A DNA stretch of 64,000 nt from Ruegeria sp. 6PALISEP08 (lineage in GTDB: Bacteria > Pseudomonadota > Alphaproteobacteria > Rhodobacterales > Rhodobacteraceae): assembly GCF_001238295.1 (NCBI RefSeq), contig NZ_LGXZ01000013.1, positions 1-64,000 on the forward strand, in the 5' to 3' direction. Made by a program: the position numbers and the translations under genes. Each line of letters begins with the position of its first letter. Within the stretch, counting starts at the first letter, position 1. This document shows positions 52,037-60,898 of this stretch, in pieces. The notes under the pieces were generated by a model. That model saw only the letters and a list, made by a program, of their open reading frames with translations, did no database searches and was not told where the DNA came from.

Positions 52037-53156
52037 TCTCACTGCCTTTCGCCGTGACCTCCACGCGCATCCCGAAACGGGTTTTGATCTGGAGCGCACG
52101 CCGCGCTTGATTGCCGAACAGTTGGAAAGCGCGGGCCTTGAGGTGGTGCGAGGCGTGGGACGTTCGGGCCTCGTTGCAACCTTGAAGCGGGGCCCAGGCG
52201 ACAGTGCAATTGGCTTCCGAGCGGACATGGACGCGCTGCCAATTAAAGAAGCAAATGGCTTCGATCATCGCTCGACATGTCCCGGTAAATTTCACGGCTG
52301 CGGCCATGACGGGCATAGCACCATGCTGCTCGGCGCTGCCCTGAAACTCGCTGCGGACACGTCCCTGGACCGTACGATCCACTTCATCTTTCAGCCTGAC
52401 GAAGAAACCGGCAACGGCGCGGCGGCCATGATTGAAGATGGGCTGTTCGAGCGGTTCTTTATGTCCGAAGTTTATGGCCTACATAACATGCCAGGGATGG
52501 CCCTTGGTCACTTCGCCACACAGGCCGGACCGTTCTGTGCTTTCGAAGACAATTTCGAGATCAGGATAAAAGGGCGTGGTGGGCATGCTTCCATGCCCGA
52601 CAAGGGGATTGATCCCATCGTCGTTGGCTCTGCGATCGTGATGCACCTCCAATCCATTGTCTCGCGGTCACTGCCGGCAAGCCAACACGCCGTCGTGTCC
52701 GTCACCGAATTTCTCACCGATGGTGCACGCAATATCGTGCCAAGCAATGTTACTCTGAAAGGGGATTGCCGGGGGTTTACGAGCGAAGTGTCGGAAAAGA
52801 TCCAGGTTCGAATGCGTGCAATCGTTGACGGACTTTGCGCAGCGCAGGGGGCCGAAGCGGAACTTGAGTACTCAACCTCATTCCGGCCTTTGGTGAATGA
52901 AGACAAGGCAACTCGGATAGTGGCAAACGCCGCCCGCGCAGTTGGTTCAGTTGACAAAGAGTATGGCCGCGTTGGGTTTTCTGAGGACTTCGCTGAATTT
53001 CTGACGCACCGTCCCGGTGCTTTCATCCTTATGGGAAATGGAGAGAGCGGCAGCCATGCGATGCCGTTGCATAACCCATCTTACGATTTCAACGACGCCG
53101 CGATAGATCACGGGATCGCGTTTTGGGTTCAGCTCGCTCGTGAAGTAAGACGATAG
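52029..53156 (+). CDS. M20-family amidohydrolase / metallopeptidase
   Basis: A 375-aa zinc hydrolase of the M20D amidohydrolase group, with LRRDLHAHPE-like N terminus (FRRDLHAHPETGFDLERT), GFRADMDALPI, HGCGHDGHSTMLLG and PDEETGNGAAAM. A TTG start at 52029 is proposed because AAGGAGG lies 8 bases upstream and the product then starts in register with the family; the longer frame to 51921 is a shadow of the upstream gene. It may release 2,3-diaminopropionate or another amino acid from an N-acyl or peptide precursor for the ammonia-lyase. Confidence 0.88.
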   Translation: MLDLTAFRRDLHAHPETGFDLERTPRLIAEQLESAGLEVVRGVGRSGLVATLKRGPGDSAIGFRADMDALPIKEANGFDHRSTCPGKFHGCGHDGHSTMLLGAALKLAADTSLDRTIHFIFQPDEETGNGAAAMIEDGLFERFFMSEVYGLHNMPGMALGHFATQAGPFCAFEDNFEIRIKGRGGHASMPDKGIDPIVVGSAIVMHLQSIVSRSLPASQHAVVSVTEFLTDGARNIVPSNVTLKGDCRGFTSEVSEKIQVRMRAIVDGLCAAQGAEAELEYSTSFRPLVNEDKATRIVANAARAVGSVDKEYGRVGFSEDFAEFLTHRPGAFILMGNGESGSHAMPLHNPSYDFNDAAIDHGIAFWVQLAREVRR

Positions 53157-53497
53157 ATATCAGACATTCGCACGCCACGGGTGAAAGTCAGCTTTGTCCA
53201 GATTGTGTTGAAAACACTCTTGATTGATCTCGCCGCAAGTCGCTGATTCACTTTCTGCATTGAGCAACAGATCGAGGCATGATGGGGCGGAGGCAATCCG
53301 CGAACGTCGCTGAAGCGGTTATATGTGAAGCGATCTCTGGTTGAGCGATGGCCGTTCTGTGGAGCGAGTACGAAAGGCTGCCTCGCGGGGCAAAGTTAGC
53401 TTTCGCTGCGATTTCTCGAATGGCTGGTTTGAGATCCACCTCAAGAACTGCCAGGCAAAGAGGTTAGATCTAGCGGATCACTACACCGCCCAACACT
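53157..53497. other. Convergent intergenic region with the second repeat copy
   Basis: About 340 bp between the convergent M20 and aldehyde dehydrogenase genes. It holds the right copy of the 46-bp repeat; no gene or strong terminator is visible. Confidence 0.55.
53300..53345 (+). repeat. 46-bp imperfect direct repeat, right copy
   Basis: The partner of 50155-50200, same orientation. The 14-base stretch ATGTGAAGCGATCT is identical in both. The pair may be duplicated target sites, recombination remnants, or two members of a dispersed repeat family. Confidence 0.7.
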
Positions 53498-54883
53498 TCA
53501 CAACTGGATCACGGCCATCTTGTCTTGCGTCATGTCGTGGATCGTGTAACCGATACCGCCCGTATTATATCCAGACTGACGGCGACCTGCGAATGGCATC
53601 CAGTCAACCCTGAAGGCGGTATGATCGTTCACCATGACCGCTGTAGCATCCAGCCGCTGAATGGCCTGCATGGCGGTATCGAGGTTTTTGGTGAAAACCG
53701 CAGACTGAAACGCAAAAGGCAAACCATTCGCGGTGCAATACGCATCTTCCAGACTGTCATACCCATAAACACAAACAACCGGCCCGAAAATCTCGGCAGT
53801 GGAAACACGCACATCTGCAGGCGGGTTCAGCAGGACTGTTGGTGCATAAGTTGTCGGCCCAAGTCGTTTGCCACCTGTCAACACGGTTGCCCCGGCCTGA
53901 ACGGCCTCATTCACCCAGGCTTCGACGCGGTCGACCTCGGCGGGACGGATCAGGGGGCCGCAATCCACGCTGGGATCGCGGGCGTCTCCGACCTTCAGCG
54001 CGGCGGCCGCATCAGTCAGTTTCTGCGCGACCTCGGCGGCCATTGCTGTGGGGGCAAAGACGCGCTGAACGGAAACACAAACCTGCCCGGAATGATAGAA
54101 CCCGCCCTTGGTTAACAATGGGATCATCGCGTCGATATCAGCGGTTTCATCCACGATCACCGGGGCCGCGCCGCCATGTTCCAACGCACAGCGCGTGCCG
54201 GGCGCAAGTTTCGACCGCAGCATCCAGCCAACCCGAGCTGAACCGATGAAAGAGAAAAACCCAACGCGCGGATCGGTGATCATTTGTTCGGCCACGTCAT
54301 TGTGGCAGGCGGCGAACCGGCACCAGTCTTGCGGCAGACCCGCCTGATGCAGAATGTCGACGAAAACCTTGCAGGACAAAGGAGTATCCAACGCCGGTTT
54401 TACAATCACCGGGCACCCCGCGGCCACAGCCGGGGCCACCTGATGCACGATCAGGTTGAGCGGATGGTTGAACGCGCTGGCCGCGACCACCACGCCGATG
54501 GGTTCCCGCTGGGTAAACGCAATGCGGCCGGACCCCGCCCGAGTTAAGTCCATCGGGATTTCTCGCCCCGCCATCTGACCGATCTCGTGAATGCACAGTT
54601 CGACCCCATCGATGGCCCGCGTGACTTCGACGCGGGCATCAACCAGCGGTTTGCCACCCTCGCTGGCGATCAGCAAGGCCAACTCTTCGGCACGCCCAGT
54701 CATCAGCCGGGCGGTTTCCTTCAGGATTTCGATCCTTTTGTAGGCTGGCAGCCATTCGTCGCGATTACGATAAAGAGCGCCGGCAACATCCAGCATGGCG
54801 TCGACATCATTCCATCCACTTAGCTCTACACTGCCCACTTTGATCAGATCAAAGGGATTCACGACCTCCAGAACATTTCTCAT
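53498..54883 (-). CDS. Aldehyde dehydrogenase
   Basis: A 461-aa NAD(P)-dependent dehydrogenase with the catalytic Cys in FYHSGQVCVSVQRV, the general-base Glu region CALEHGGAAPVIV and the cofactor segment FFSFIGSARVGW. The C terminus MPFAGRRQSGYNTGGIGYTI is typical. It overlaps the acetolactate-synthase-like gene by 4 bp and is the last gene of the hemA-led operon, so it probably oxidises an aldehyde formed by the TPP enzyme or arising in the same pathway. Confidence 0.9.
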   Translation of the reverse strand: MRNVLEVVNPFDLIKVGSVELSGWNDVDAMLDVAGALYRNRDEWLPAYKRIEILKETARLMTGRAEELALLIASEGGKPLVDARVEVTRAIDGVELCIHEIGQMAGREIPMDLTRAGSGRIAFTQREPIGVVVAASAFNHPLNLIVHQVAPAVAAGCPVIVKPALDTPLSCKVFVDILHQAGLPQDWCRFAACHNDVAEQMITDPRVGFFSFIGSARVGWMLRSKLAPGTRCALEHGGAAPVIVDETADIDAMIPLLTKGGFYHSGQVCVSVQRVFAPTAMAAEVAQKLTDAAAALKVGDARDPSVDCGPLIRPAEVDRVEAWVNEAVQAGATVLTGGKRLGPTTYAPTVLLNPPADVRVSTAEIFGPVVCVYGYDSLEDAYCTANGLPFAFQSAVFTKNLDTAMQAIQRLDATAVMVNDHTAFRVDWMPFAGRRQSGYNTGGIGYTIHDMTQDKMAVIQL

Positions 54884-56553
54884 ATTAGGCAGACCTTTGC
54901 GGCCAGCTCATCGATCAGCACGCGTTGGTTTTCGCTGTAATCGACCGGCAGATCGATCAGGTGCACACCGCCAGCGGCGAAGGCCGCCTCGAAAATCGGC
55001 ACCAGATCCTCGGTGCGCTCAACCCGGTGGCCGGTCGCGCCATAGCTGTTTGCATATTGCACGAAATCGGGGTTGTTGAACTCCAGCCCCCAATCGTCGA
55101 AACCTGCATGGGACTGCTTCCAGCGGATCATGCCGTATGAGCTGTCGTTCAGCACCGTCACGACCAGATTCAAGCCCAGCCGCACCGCAGTTTCAATCTC
55201 TTGGCTGTTCATCATGAACCCACCATCGCCGCAGATCGCCATGACGCGACGGTCGGGATACAGCTTGGCGGCCATCATTGCCGAGGGCAGCCCGGCCCCC
55301 ATTGTCGCCAACGCGTTATCCAGCAGCACCGTATTGGGCTGATAGGCCTGATAGTTGCGCGCGTACCAAATTTTGTAGATGCCGTTGTCTAGCGCGATGA
55401 TATCGCAATCTCCCATGACTTTGCGTGTATCTGCCACAAAGCGCTGCGGGATCACCGGGAACCGGGCATCATCGGCCCTTGCCGAGGTATGTAGATCTGT
55501 TTCCTTTTTGACGCGCTCGAAGTAACTGCGATCAAACTCCAGCGGCCCACCCAGTTTATCACCCAGCCGAGCAATGGATTGCGTCAGATCCCCAACCACC
55601 TCGACCTGTGGGAAATACACCTGATCGACTTGCGCGGCCTTATAGTTCACGTGGATCACTTTGGTGCCGCCTTCTTCCATGAAGAAGGGGGGCTTTTCGA
55701 CGACGTCATGCCCGACATTGATGATCAGATCGGCACGCTCAATGGCACAATGCAGGTAGTCCCCGTCAGATAGCGCCGCGGTGCCGAGGAACAGATCGGA
55801 ACGTTCATCCACCACTCCCTTGCCCATCTGCGTGTTGAAGAATGGGATTTGCGTCTGTTGAACGAACTGGCTGAGCGCGCTGCGCGCGTGTTTACGGTTG
55901 GCCCCCGCACCCAACAACAGCAAAGGCATCTTTGCCGAACGGATCATGTCGGCTGCTTCGTTCAACACCGTGTCACCAGCCACGGCATAGTGGCGCGGAT
56001 GCGGTTTCAGAACCGGTTCCGAAGTATCTTCGGCGGCAATGTCCTCGGGCAGTTCCAGCAGGACAGCGCCGGGGCGTTCCTCTTGCGCGACACGGAACGC
56101 CTCACGGATCAGAGAGGGGATGGTGTTTCCATGCACGATCTGCTTGGACATCTTGCAGATCGGCGCAAACAGACCCACCACGTCAATGATCTGGAATTGG
56201 CCTTGTTTCGATTTCTTAATCGGCTTTTGTCCGGTAATCATGATCAGCGGCATGCCACCCAGATGGGCATAGGCCGCCGGAGTGGCAAAATTGGTTGCGC
56301 CTGGACCAAGCGTTGCCATGCAGACCCCCGCCTTACCGGTCAATCGGCCGTAGGTGGCCGCCATGAAGGCCGCGCCCTGTTCATGCCGGGTCAAAACCAG
56401 CTCGATACTGGAGGGTCTGAGCGATTCCAGAAGATCGAGGTTTTCTTCACCCGGTACAGCAAAGATGTATTCGACACCTTCAGCCTCGAGTGCTGCGACC
56501 AGCAAATCCGAGGCTTTGGTGGGCGATGATGCGGTTGGGATAGAAGCTGACAT
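54880..56553 (-). CDS. Acetolactate synthase-like TPP-dependent enzyme
   Basis: A 557-aa protein of the acetohydroxyacid synthase superfamily. The catalytic Glu is in TRHEQGAAFMAATYGRLTG near residue 57, the central FAD/ADP-binding-like domain is present, and the TPP motif reads GDGGFMMNSQEIETAVRLGL followed by VLNDSSYGMIRW. It resembles catabolic AlsS-like enzymes more than IlvB, and no small regulatory subunit is encoded nearby. It would decarboxylate a 2-keto acid and condense or release the aldehyde; the co-encoded aldehyde dehydrogenase fits the latter. Confidence 0.88.
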   Translation of the reverse strand: MSASIPTASSPTKASDLLVAALEAEGVEYIFAVPGEENLDLLESLRPSSIELVLTRHEQGAAFMAATYGRLTGKAGVCMATLGPGATNFATPAAYAHLGGMPLIMITGQKPIKKSKQGQFQIIDVVGLFAPICKMSKQIVHGNTIPSLIREAFRVAQEERPGAVLLELPEDIAAEDTSEPVLKPHPRHYAVAGDTVLNEAADMIRSAKMPLLLLGAGANRKHARSALSQFVQQTQIPFFNTQMGKGVVDERSDLFLGTAALSDGDYLHCAIERADLIINVGHDVVEKPPFFMEEGGTKVIHVNYKAAQVDQVYFPQVEVVGDLTQSIARLGDKLGGPLEFDRSYFERVKKETDLHTSARADDARFPVIPQRFVADTRKVMGDCDIIALDNGIYKIWYARNYQAYQPNTVLLDNALATMGAGLPSAMMAAKLYPDRRVMAICGDGGFMMNSQEIETAVRLGLNLVVTVLNDSSYGMIRWKQSHAGFDDWGLEFNNPDFVQYANSYGATGHRVERTEDLVPIFEAAFAAGGVHLIDLPVDYSENQRVLIDELAAKVCLI

Positions 56554-56624
56554 ATGGTCTCCTGATGCAATTGCGGGTTGGCTCGTAGCCCAGGTTGCGT
56601 TGTCGATTGGGTTTGTAAGATCGG

Positions 56625-58133
56625 CTATTCGGCAGCTTGCACCAGTTGTGGATCTGGATACAGCTCGTCCATCGAAACCGACTGGCCGTTAGTCAGTACG
56701 ATGCGCGCGTGATACCGTTTCAGCAGGCGCGGTTCGGCGACGCCACAGCTGTGGGCGATGATCCCGACTTCTTTCTTGATGTTCCTGGCATAGCTTGCGA
56801 CACGCTCCGCTTTACTGACCGGATCAAGTCCGAATTGCAGTTTGGCATCGTGGGTGGTGATGCCAGTGGGGCAGGTGTTCTTGTTGCATTGAAGGGCCTG
56901 AATGCAGCCAAGCGCAAACATGAAACCGCGCGCCGAGTTCACAAAATCCGCGCCTGCGCAAAACGCCCATGCGACCTCGGAAGGGTTGATCATCTTGCCA
57001 CTGGCACAGACTTTCACCCGATCCTTCAAGCCAAATTTCCTAAGGATATCCACGGTCAGCGGCAGGCTTTCACGGATAGGCATGCCCATATTGTCGATCA
57101 GGCTCATTGGTGCGGCACCGGTGCCGCCATCGGCGCTGTCGATTGTAACAAAATCCGGGGCGCTTTCGGGACCGCGCTTTAGAATCTCCTTACACAGGTT
57201 TTCAAAAAAACCATAGGCTCCGATCACGGCCTTGAAGCCAACTGGCTTACCGGTGACGTTGCGCACATAAGCGATCATGTCCAGAAGATCGCCGACACTA
57301 TTGACTTCCGGGTGACGGTTGGGGCTGATCGCGTCCTGGCCAACCATCAGTCCGCGTATTTTGGCTATGTCCTCAGTCACTTTTGCGCCGGGCAAAATGC
57401 CGCCCTTGCCGGGTTTGGCCCCTTGACTAAGCTTAATCTCGAACATCTTTACCGCGTCATGGGCAGCTACAGCGCGCAGCTTGTCCTCGTCAAAACCGCC
57501 TTCAGGTTTACGCACGCCAAATTTGCCCGTGCCGATCTGGAAAACGATGTCTGCGCCGCTTTCCAGATGATAGGGCGACAAACCGCCTTCCCCGGTATTG
57601 ATCCAAATACCGGCCTCTTTTGCACCGGATGACAATGCGCGCACAGCAGGCACCGAGATTGCGCCATAGCTCATCCCTGAAATATTAAAGACTGAATCCG
57701 TCGTATAGGGTTTTTGCGTATAAGGTCCGATGGTTACAGCAGAAGGGTCCATTGCGTCCTGCTCCAATGTCGGAAACGGGCAGTTCACAAAATACACCGT
57801 CCCATTTGGGCGCAAATCGCGGGTCGACCCAAAAGCAACGGTCGAGTCTATATCCTTTGCCGCACGGTAAACCCATGACCGTTCGGCCCGGTTAAACGGC
57901 ATCTCTTCGCGGTCTTGCGCAAAGAAATACTGCCGAAAGAATTCGCCCATATGTTCAAAGAAATACCGAAACCGCGCCACCACTGGATAGTTCCGCCGCA
58001 GGGTGCTGTCGGTTTGAGTCTTGTCGCGGAAATAGATCACCACGACCCACAGCACGGCGAATCCAACGGCAAAGACGAAAGCAAAAGAGAGGACTTGCAT
58101 TAGTGTTAGGATCACATTCGATAGTTGTGACAT
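56625..58133 (-). CDS. Membrane-anchored FMN-binding glutamate synthase-family protein
   Basis: A 502-aa protein with one N-terminal membrane segment (LSFAFVFAVGFAVLWVVVIYF, residues 15-35) and a glutamate-synthase FMN/iron-sulfur barrel: MSYGAISVPAVRALSSGAKEAG, SQGAKPGKGGILPGAKV, TIDSADGGTGAAPMS and LQCNKNTCPTGITTHD with the cluster cysteines. It lacks the glutaminase domain of true GltB. Known relatives are stand-alone oxidoreductases of unclear function; archaeal-type ammonia-dependent glutamate synthase and N-methylglutamate synthase subunits share the domain. It lies between hemA and the TPP enzyme. Confidence 0.88.
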   Translation of the reverse strand: MSQLSNVILTLMQVLSFAFVFAVGFAVLWVVVIYFRDKTQTDSTLRRNYPVVARFRYFFEHMGEFFRQYFFAQDREEMPFNRAERSWVYRAAKDIDSTVAFGSTRDLRPNGTVYFVNCPFPTLEQDAMDPSAVTIGPYTQKPYTTDSVFNISGMSYGAISVPAVRALSSGAKEAGIWINTGEGGLSPYHLESGADIVFQIGTGKFGVRKPEGGFDEDKLRAVAAHDAVKMFEIKLSQGAKPGKGGILPGAKVTEDIAKIRGLMVGQDAISPNRHPEVNSVGDLLDMIAYVRNVTGKPVGFKAVIGAYGFFENLCKEILKRGPESAPDFVTIDSADGGTGAAPMSLIDNMGMPIRESLPLTVDILRKFGLKDRVKVCASGKMINPSEVAWAFCAGADFVNSARGFMFALGCIQALQCNKNTCPTGITTHDAKLQFGLDPVSKAERVASYARNIKKEVGIIAHSCGVAEPRLLKRYHARIVLTNGQSVSMDELYPDPQLVQAAE

Positions 58134-58185
58134 CAGAAGTTAGCTCCGGAATTGGTTCTGGGCAAAGGGTGGAAGGGCAGGCGCG

Positions 58186-59463
58186 TCAACCGGCCAGCTC
58201 AGTGCGATTCAATTCACATTGGGCCCAAAGTGTGATTAATCCATTCACAAGTTGATCAATTTCTGCTGATCCATGCACCGGGGATGGGGTAAGCCGCAAA
58301 CGCTCGGTCCCGCGTGGGACGGCCGGAAAATTGATCGGCTGCACATAGATGCCATAATCGTCCAGCAGCATATCACTCAGTTTCTTGGTGTGAACCGGGT
58401 TGCCGACGATCACGGGCACGATATGGCTGCCATGGTCGATCAGCGGCAGGCCCATCCTTTTCAGGCGCAGCTTCAGAATTTTCGCCCGGGTCTGATGCTG
58501 CTCACGCAGCTCAGATGCCGTTTTCAGATAGGCAACCGAGGCCTCAGCCCCCGCCGCAACCGCTGGCGGCAATGAGGTGGTGAAAATAAAACCCGGCGCA
58601 TATGACCGCACGGTGTCACACATTTTCTCGCTGGCCGCGATATACCCCCCCATCACGCCAAAAGCCTTGGCAAGCGTGCCGTTGATGATGTCGATACGAT
58701 GCGCCAGACGATCACGCTCGGATACGCCGCCACCGCGCGGGCCGTACATGCCGACTGCATGAACCTCGTCGATATAGGTCAGTGCACCGAATTCATCGGC
58801 CAGATCGCAAATCTCCTCAATCGGACCAAAATCACCGTCCATCGAATAGACAGATTCAAAGGCAATCAACTTGGGGGCTTTGGGATCGTCCGCCTCAAGC
58901 AATTCGCGCAGATGTGCCACATCATTGTGACGGCAGATGCGTTTGGCACCGCCGTTGCGGCGCGCGCCCTCGATCATCGAGGCATGGTTCAGCTCATCCG
59001 AATAGATGATCAGACCGGGGAACAGTTTCGGCCGCGTGCTCAGCGTTGCATCATTGGCGATATAAGCACTGGTGAAAAGCAGCGCAGATTCTTTGCCATG
59101 CAGATCGGCCAGCTCGGCCTCAAGCCGCTTGTGACTAATCGTGGTGCCCGAGCTATTGCGAGTACCACCCGAACCGGCGCCAGCGGCGTCAACAGCTTCG
59201 TGCATGGCCTTCAGAACAACGGGGTGCTGGCCTATACCCAGATAGTCATTGCCACACCACACGGTAATATTCTGCTGCGAACCGTCCGGGCGGGTTCGAA
59301 CGGCATGCGGAAAATGACCATTCCGGCGTTCGATGTCGATGAAGGTCCGGTAGCGTCCCTCATCATGCAGCCTGGCAATCGCTGTATCGAGCTGAGCAAT
59401 ATAGTCCACCGGTATCTGCGCTCCTAGGTTCGGAGGGCGTCGCAGGTTTGAGAAACGCTTCAT
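58186..59463 (-). CDS. hemA: 5-aminolevulinate synthase
   Basis: A 425-aa PLP enzyme matching alphaproteobacterial ALAS almost throughout: [59 protein letters not shown] (relatives have GTT at this place), [31 protein letters not shown] and the PLP lysine in [14 protein letters not shown]. It condenses glycine with succinyl-CoA to 5-aminolevulinate. About 20 extra residues precede the usual start. Its place at the head of an operon with TPP, glutamate-synthase-like and aldehyde dehydrogenase genes is not typical of a housekeeping hemA, so it may be a second, pathway-specific copy. Confidence 0.93.
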   Translation of the reverse strand: MKRFSNLRRPPNLGAQIPVDYIAQLDTAIARLHDEGRYRTFIDIERRNGHFPHAVRTRPDGSQQNITVWCGNDYLGIGQHPVVLKAMHEAVDAAGAGSGGTRNSSGTTISHKRLEAELADLHGKESALLFTSAYIANDATLSTRPKLFPGLIIYSDELNHASMIEGARRNGGAKRICRHNDVAHLRELLEADDPKAPKLIAFESVYSMDGDFGPIEEICDLADEFGALTYIDEVHAVGMYGPRGGGVSERDRLAHRIDIINGTLAKAFGVMGGYIAASEKMCDTVRSYAPGFIFTTSLPPAVAAGAEASVAYLKTASELREQHQTRAKILKLRLKRMGLPLIDHGSHIVPVIVGNPVHTKKLSDMLLDDYGIYVQPINFPAVPRGTERLRLTPSPVHGSAEIDQLVNGLITLWAQCELNRTELAG

Positions 59464-59495
59464 TCAAATACTCCAGTTGACCGCGCAGGTGCACG

Positions 59496-59561
59496 AACGA
59501 TCCTACAGGTTAGAACCATGGATAACTCGCTCACTCCCAACTGCAACGGGAACGGATCGTT
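59496..59561. promoter_or_regulatory. Inverted repeat upstream of hemA
   Basis: AACGATCC (59496-59503) and GGATCGTT (59554-59561) are exact inverted copies 50 bases apart in the hemA upstream region, where its promoter should lie. It could be a pair of half-sites for a regulator that loops or dimerises, but chance is possible. Confidence 0.4.
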
Positions 59562-59629
59562 TTAGCTAATCCGCCCCGCTGCGTCAGGGTGAGTGGTGGG
59601 GGTTAGGTTGCCCAGCCTGTTTGGTCGTC

Positions 59630-60184
59630 TCAATTTGTGTTCAGCACCGGATAAGCTTCGGTATAGACCCAGTCAGTTTCTCGGGCGGGTACATGGCAGG
59701 TCTTACATTCGATATTGTAATCTTCGGTCGTCGTTGTTTCACGATCAGCCACGTCGAAATAAGCCCAACCCCAGCCGCTGCCCCAGAGGCCATTTCCGTC
59801 AAACCGGTCGTGTTCGTCTTTCACCATGACAAACCAGCCCGTAACCTCGGTCGCATAGGCTGCAGTTCCGGTGGTGTACTCGTCGGTTTTGCTTTCTAAC
59901 AGCTCCTTGATCAGAACTGCACCGTCGGGGAACGACCCATGGTCCAGATAATGTTCGATCACGCCCCGTTGCGTATAGACAACGTGCTGTCCAGTGGCTT
60001 CGCCTTCGTCCAGAATGGTCCAGCTACCCAGCATTGGCCAATTGGTGCGAAACTCACCCTTGGGCATGTGGATGCTTCCATTTGATCCAACGACCCCTTG
60101 GGTCGACACAGAAAACTCCTGTGCCGACCCGGGGAGCGCTCCGATTGGGCTAATCAGAGCGAGGCAACCCAATAGACGTTTCAC
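59630..60184 (-). CDS. Cytochrome P460-type protein A
   Basis: A 184-aa exported protein with a signal peptide and a single C-terminal c-heme motif CKTCH (residues 160-164) followed by VPARETDWVYTEAYPVL, the typical end of the cytochrome P460 / c'-beta family. The segment FPDGAVLIKELLESKT is the family's central strand. Such proteins oxidise hydroxylamine or bind NO. It is 3 bp downstream of a paralogue and is the second gene of a two-gene operon. Confidence 0.85.
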   Translation of the reverse strand: MKRLLGCLALISPIGALPGSAQEFSVSTQGVVGSNGSIHMPKGEFRTNWPMLGSWTILDEGEATGQHVVYTQRGVIEHYLDHGSFPDGAVLIKELLESKTDEYTTGTAAYATEVTGWFVMVKDEHDRFDGNGLWGSGWGWAYFDVADRETTTTEDYNIECKTCHVPARETDWVYTEAYPVLNTN

Positions 60185-60187
60185 GTC

Positions 60188-60793
60188 TCAATTTCCCTGA
60201 ACGGCACGAAGCACAGGGTAGAACTGGGTAAACACGAAATCGGTATCTGCGTTGGATTCATGACAGGCGTTGCAGGATTCTGCTGGGAAGGCCTGTGCTG
60301 TTTCAGCATAGGGTTCGCCATCGTGCCCAAAACTGTAATAGACCCAGCCGCCCGGTTCGCTACTGAACCGTTCCGTATCTTTGACCGTAAGTTCAAGACC
60401 GACGAATTCGCCCTGAAAGTACCCGTTGCCGGACACTTCGAAACAAGCGCCATCGTCTTCGGTGCAATTGTCGCCTTCGCGGATCATCACCAATTCTTTG
60501 GCAATCTGCGTACCATTTGCCCATTCACCGGTTTCTGCAAAGTAGTCATAGGCTGAAGGTTCGACATAGACATTGTGAAACTCTGGAAAAGGAGCTTCGC
60601 CGTCATTCAGGGCATTGGGGGTCAGTGGCGAACCGATGAAAACCCAGCGACGGTAATCAGTGGGAACATTGACTGACCCGTCGTCATTAAAGGTCGCTTC
60701 GGCAATAGTTTCTGCTGAGGATTGAGCCAGAACTGCACCCGCCAAAACAAAAGCGACAATTACTGTGGCGGCAGCGTAATGTGGTAGCTTCAT
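60188..60793 (-). CDS. Cytochrome P460-type protein B
   Basis: A 201-aa paralogue of protein A, with a signal peptide (YAAATVIVAFVLAGAVLAQ), the core ANGTQIAKELVMIREGDN, and the heme motif CNACH near the C terminus followed by ADTDFVFTQFYPVL. An insertion with two extra cysteines (DNCTEDDGACFE) is absent from protein A and could form a disulfide. It is the first gene after the divergent lysR promoter. Confidence 0.85.
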   Translation of the reverse strand: MKLPHYAAATVIVAFVLAGAVLAQSSAETIAEATFNDDGSVNVPTDYRRWVFIGSPLTPNALNDGEAPFPEFHNVYVEPSAYDYFAETGEWANGTQIAKELVMIREGDNCTEDDGACFEVSGNGYFQGEFVGLELTVKDTERFSSEPGGWVYYSFGHDGEPYAETAQAFPAESCNACHESNADTDFVFTQFYPVLRAVQGN

Positions 60794-60835
60794 TGAGAGG
60801 TCTCCTTGTGGCTGACCTCAAATCTAGTGCCTCCA

Positions 60836-60866
60836 ATCATATATTTTAGTTATGATATGTATAACT
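60836..60866. promoter_or_regulatory. Two overlapping LysR-type palindromes
   Basis: ATCATA-N9-TATGAT (60836-60856) and AGTTAT-N7-ATAACT (60848-60866) overlap in the 105-bp region between the divergent P460 and lysR genes. Both have perfect 6-bp arms, and the first fits the T-N11-A rule of LysR boxes. Overlapping sites could give alternate regulator occupancy with and without inducer. Confidence 0.7.
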
Positions 60867-60898
60867 GGCCCACCTGCCACGCTGAGGTACAAGAACCT

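Noticed and set aside
50155..53345. An integrative element with att sites
   Set aside because: No integrase or transposase lies between the repeats and no tRNA gene is adjacent; only imperfect repeats support mobility.
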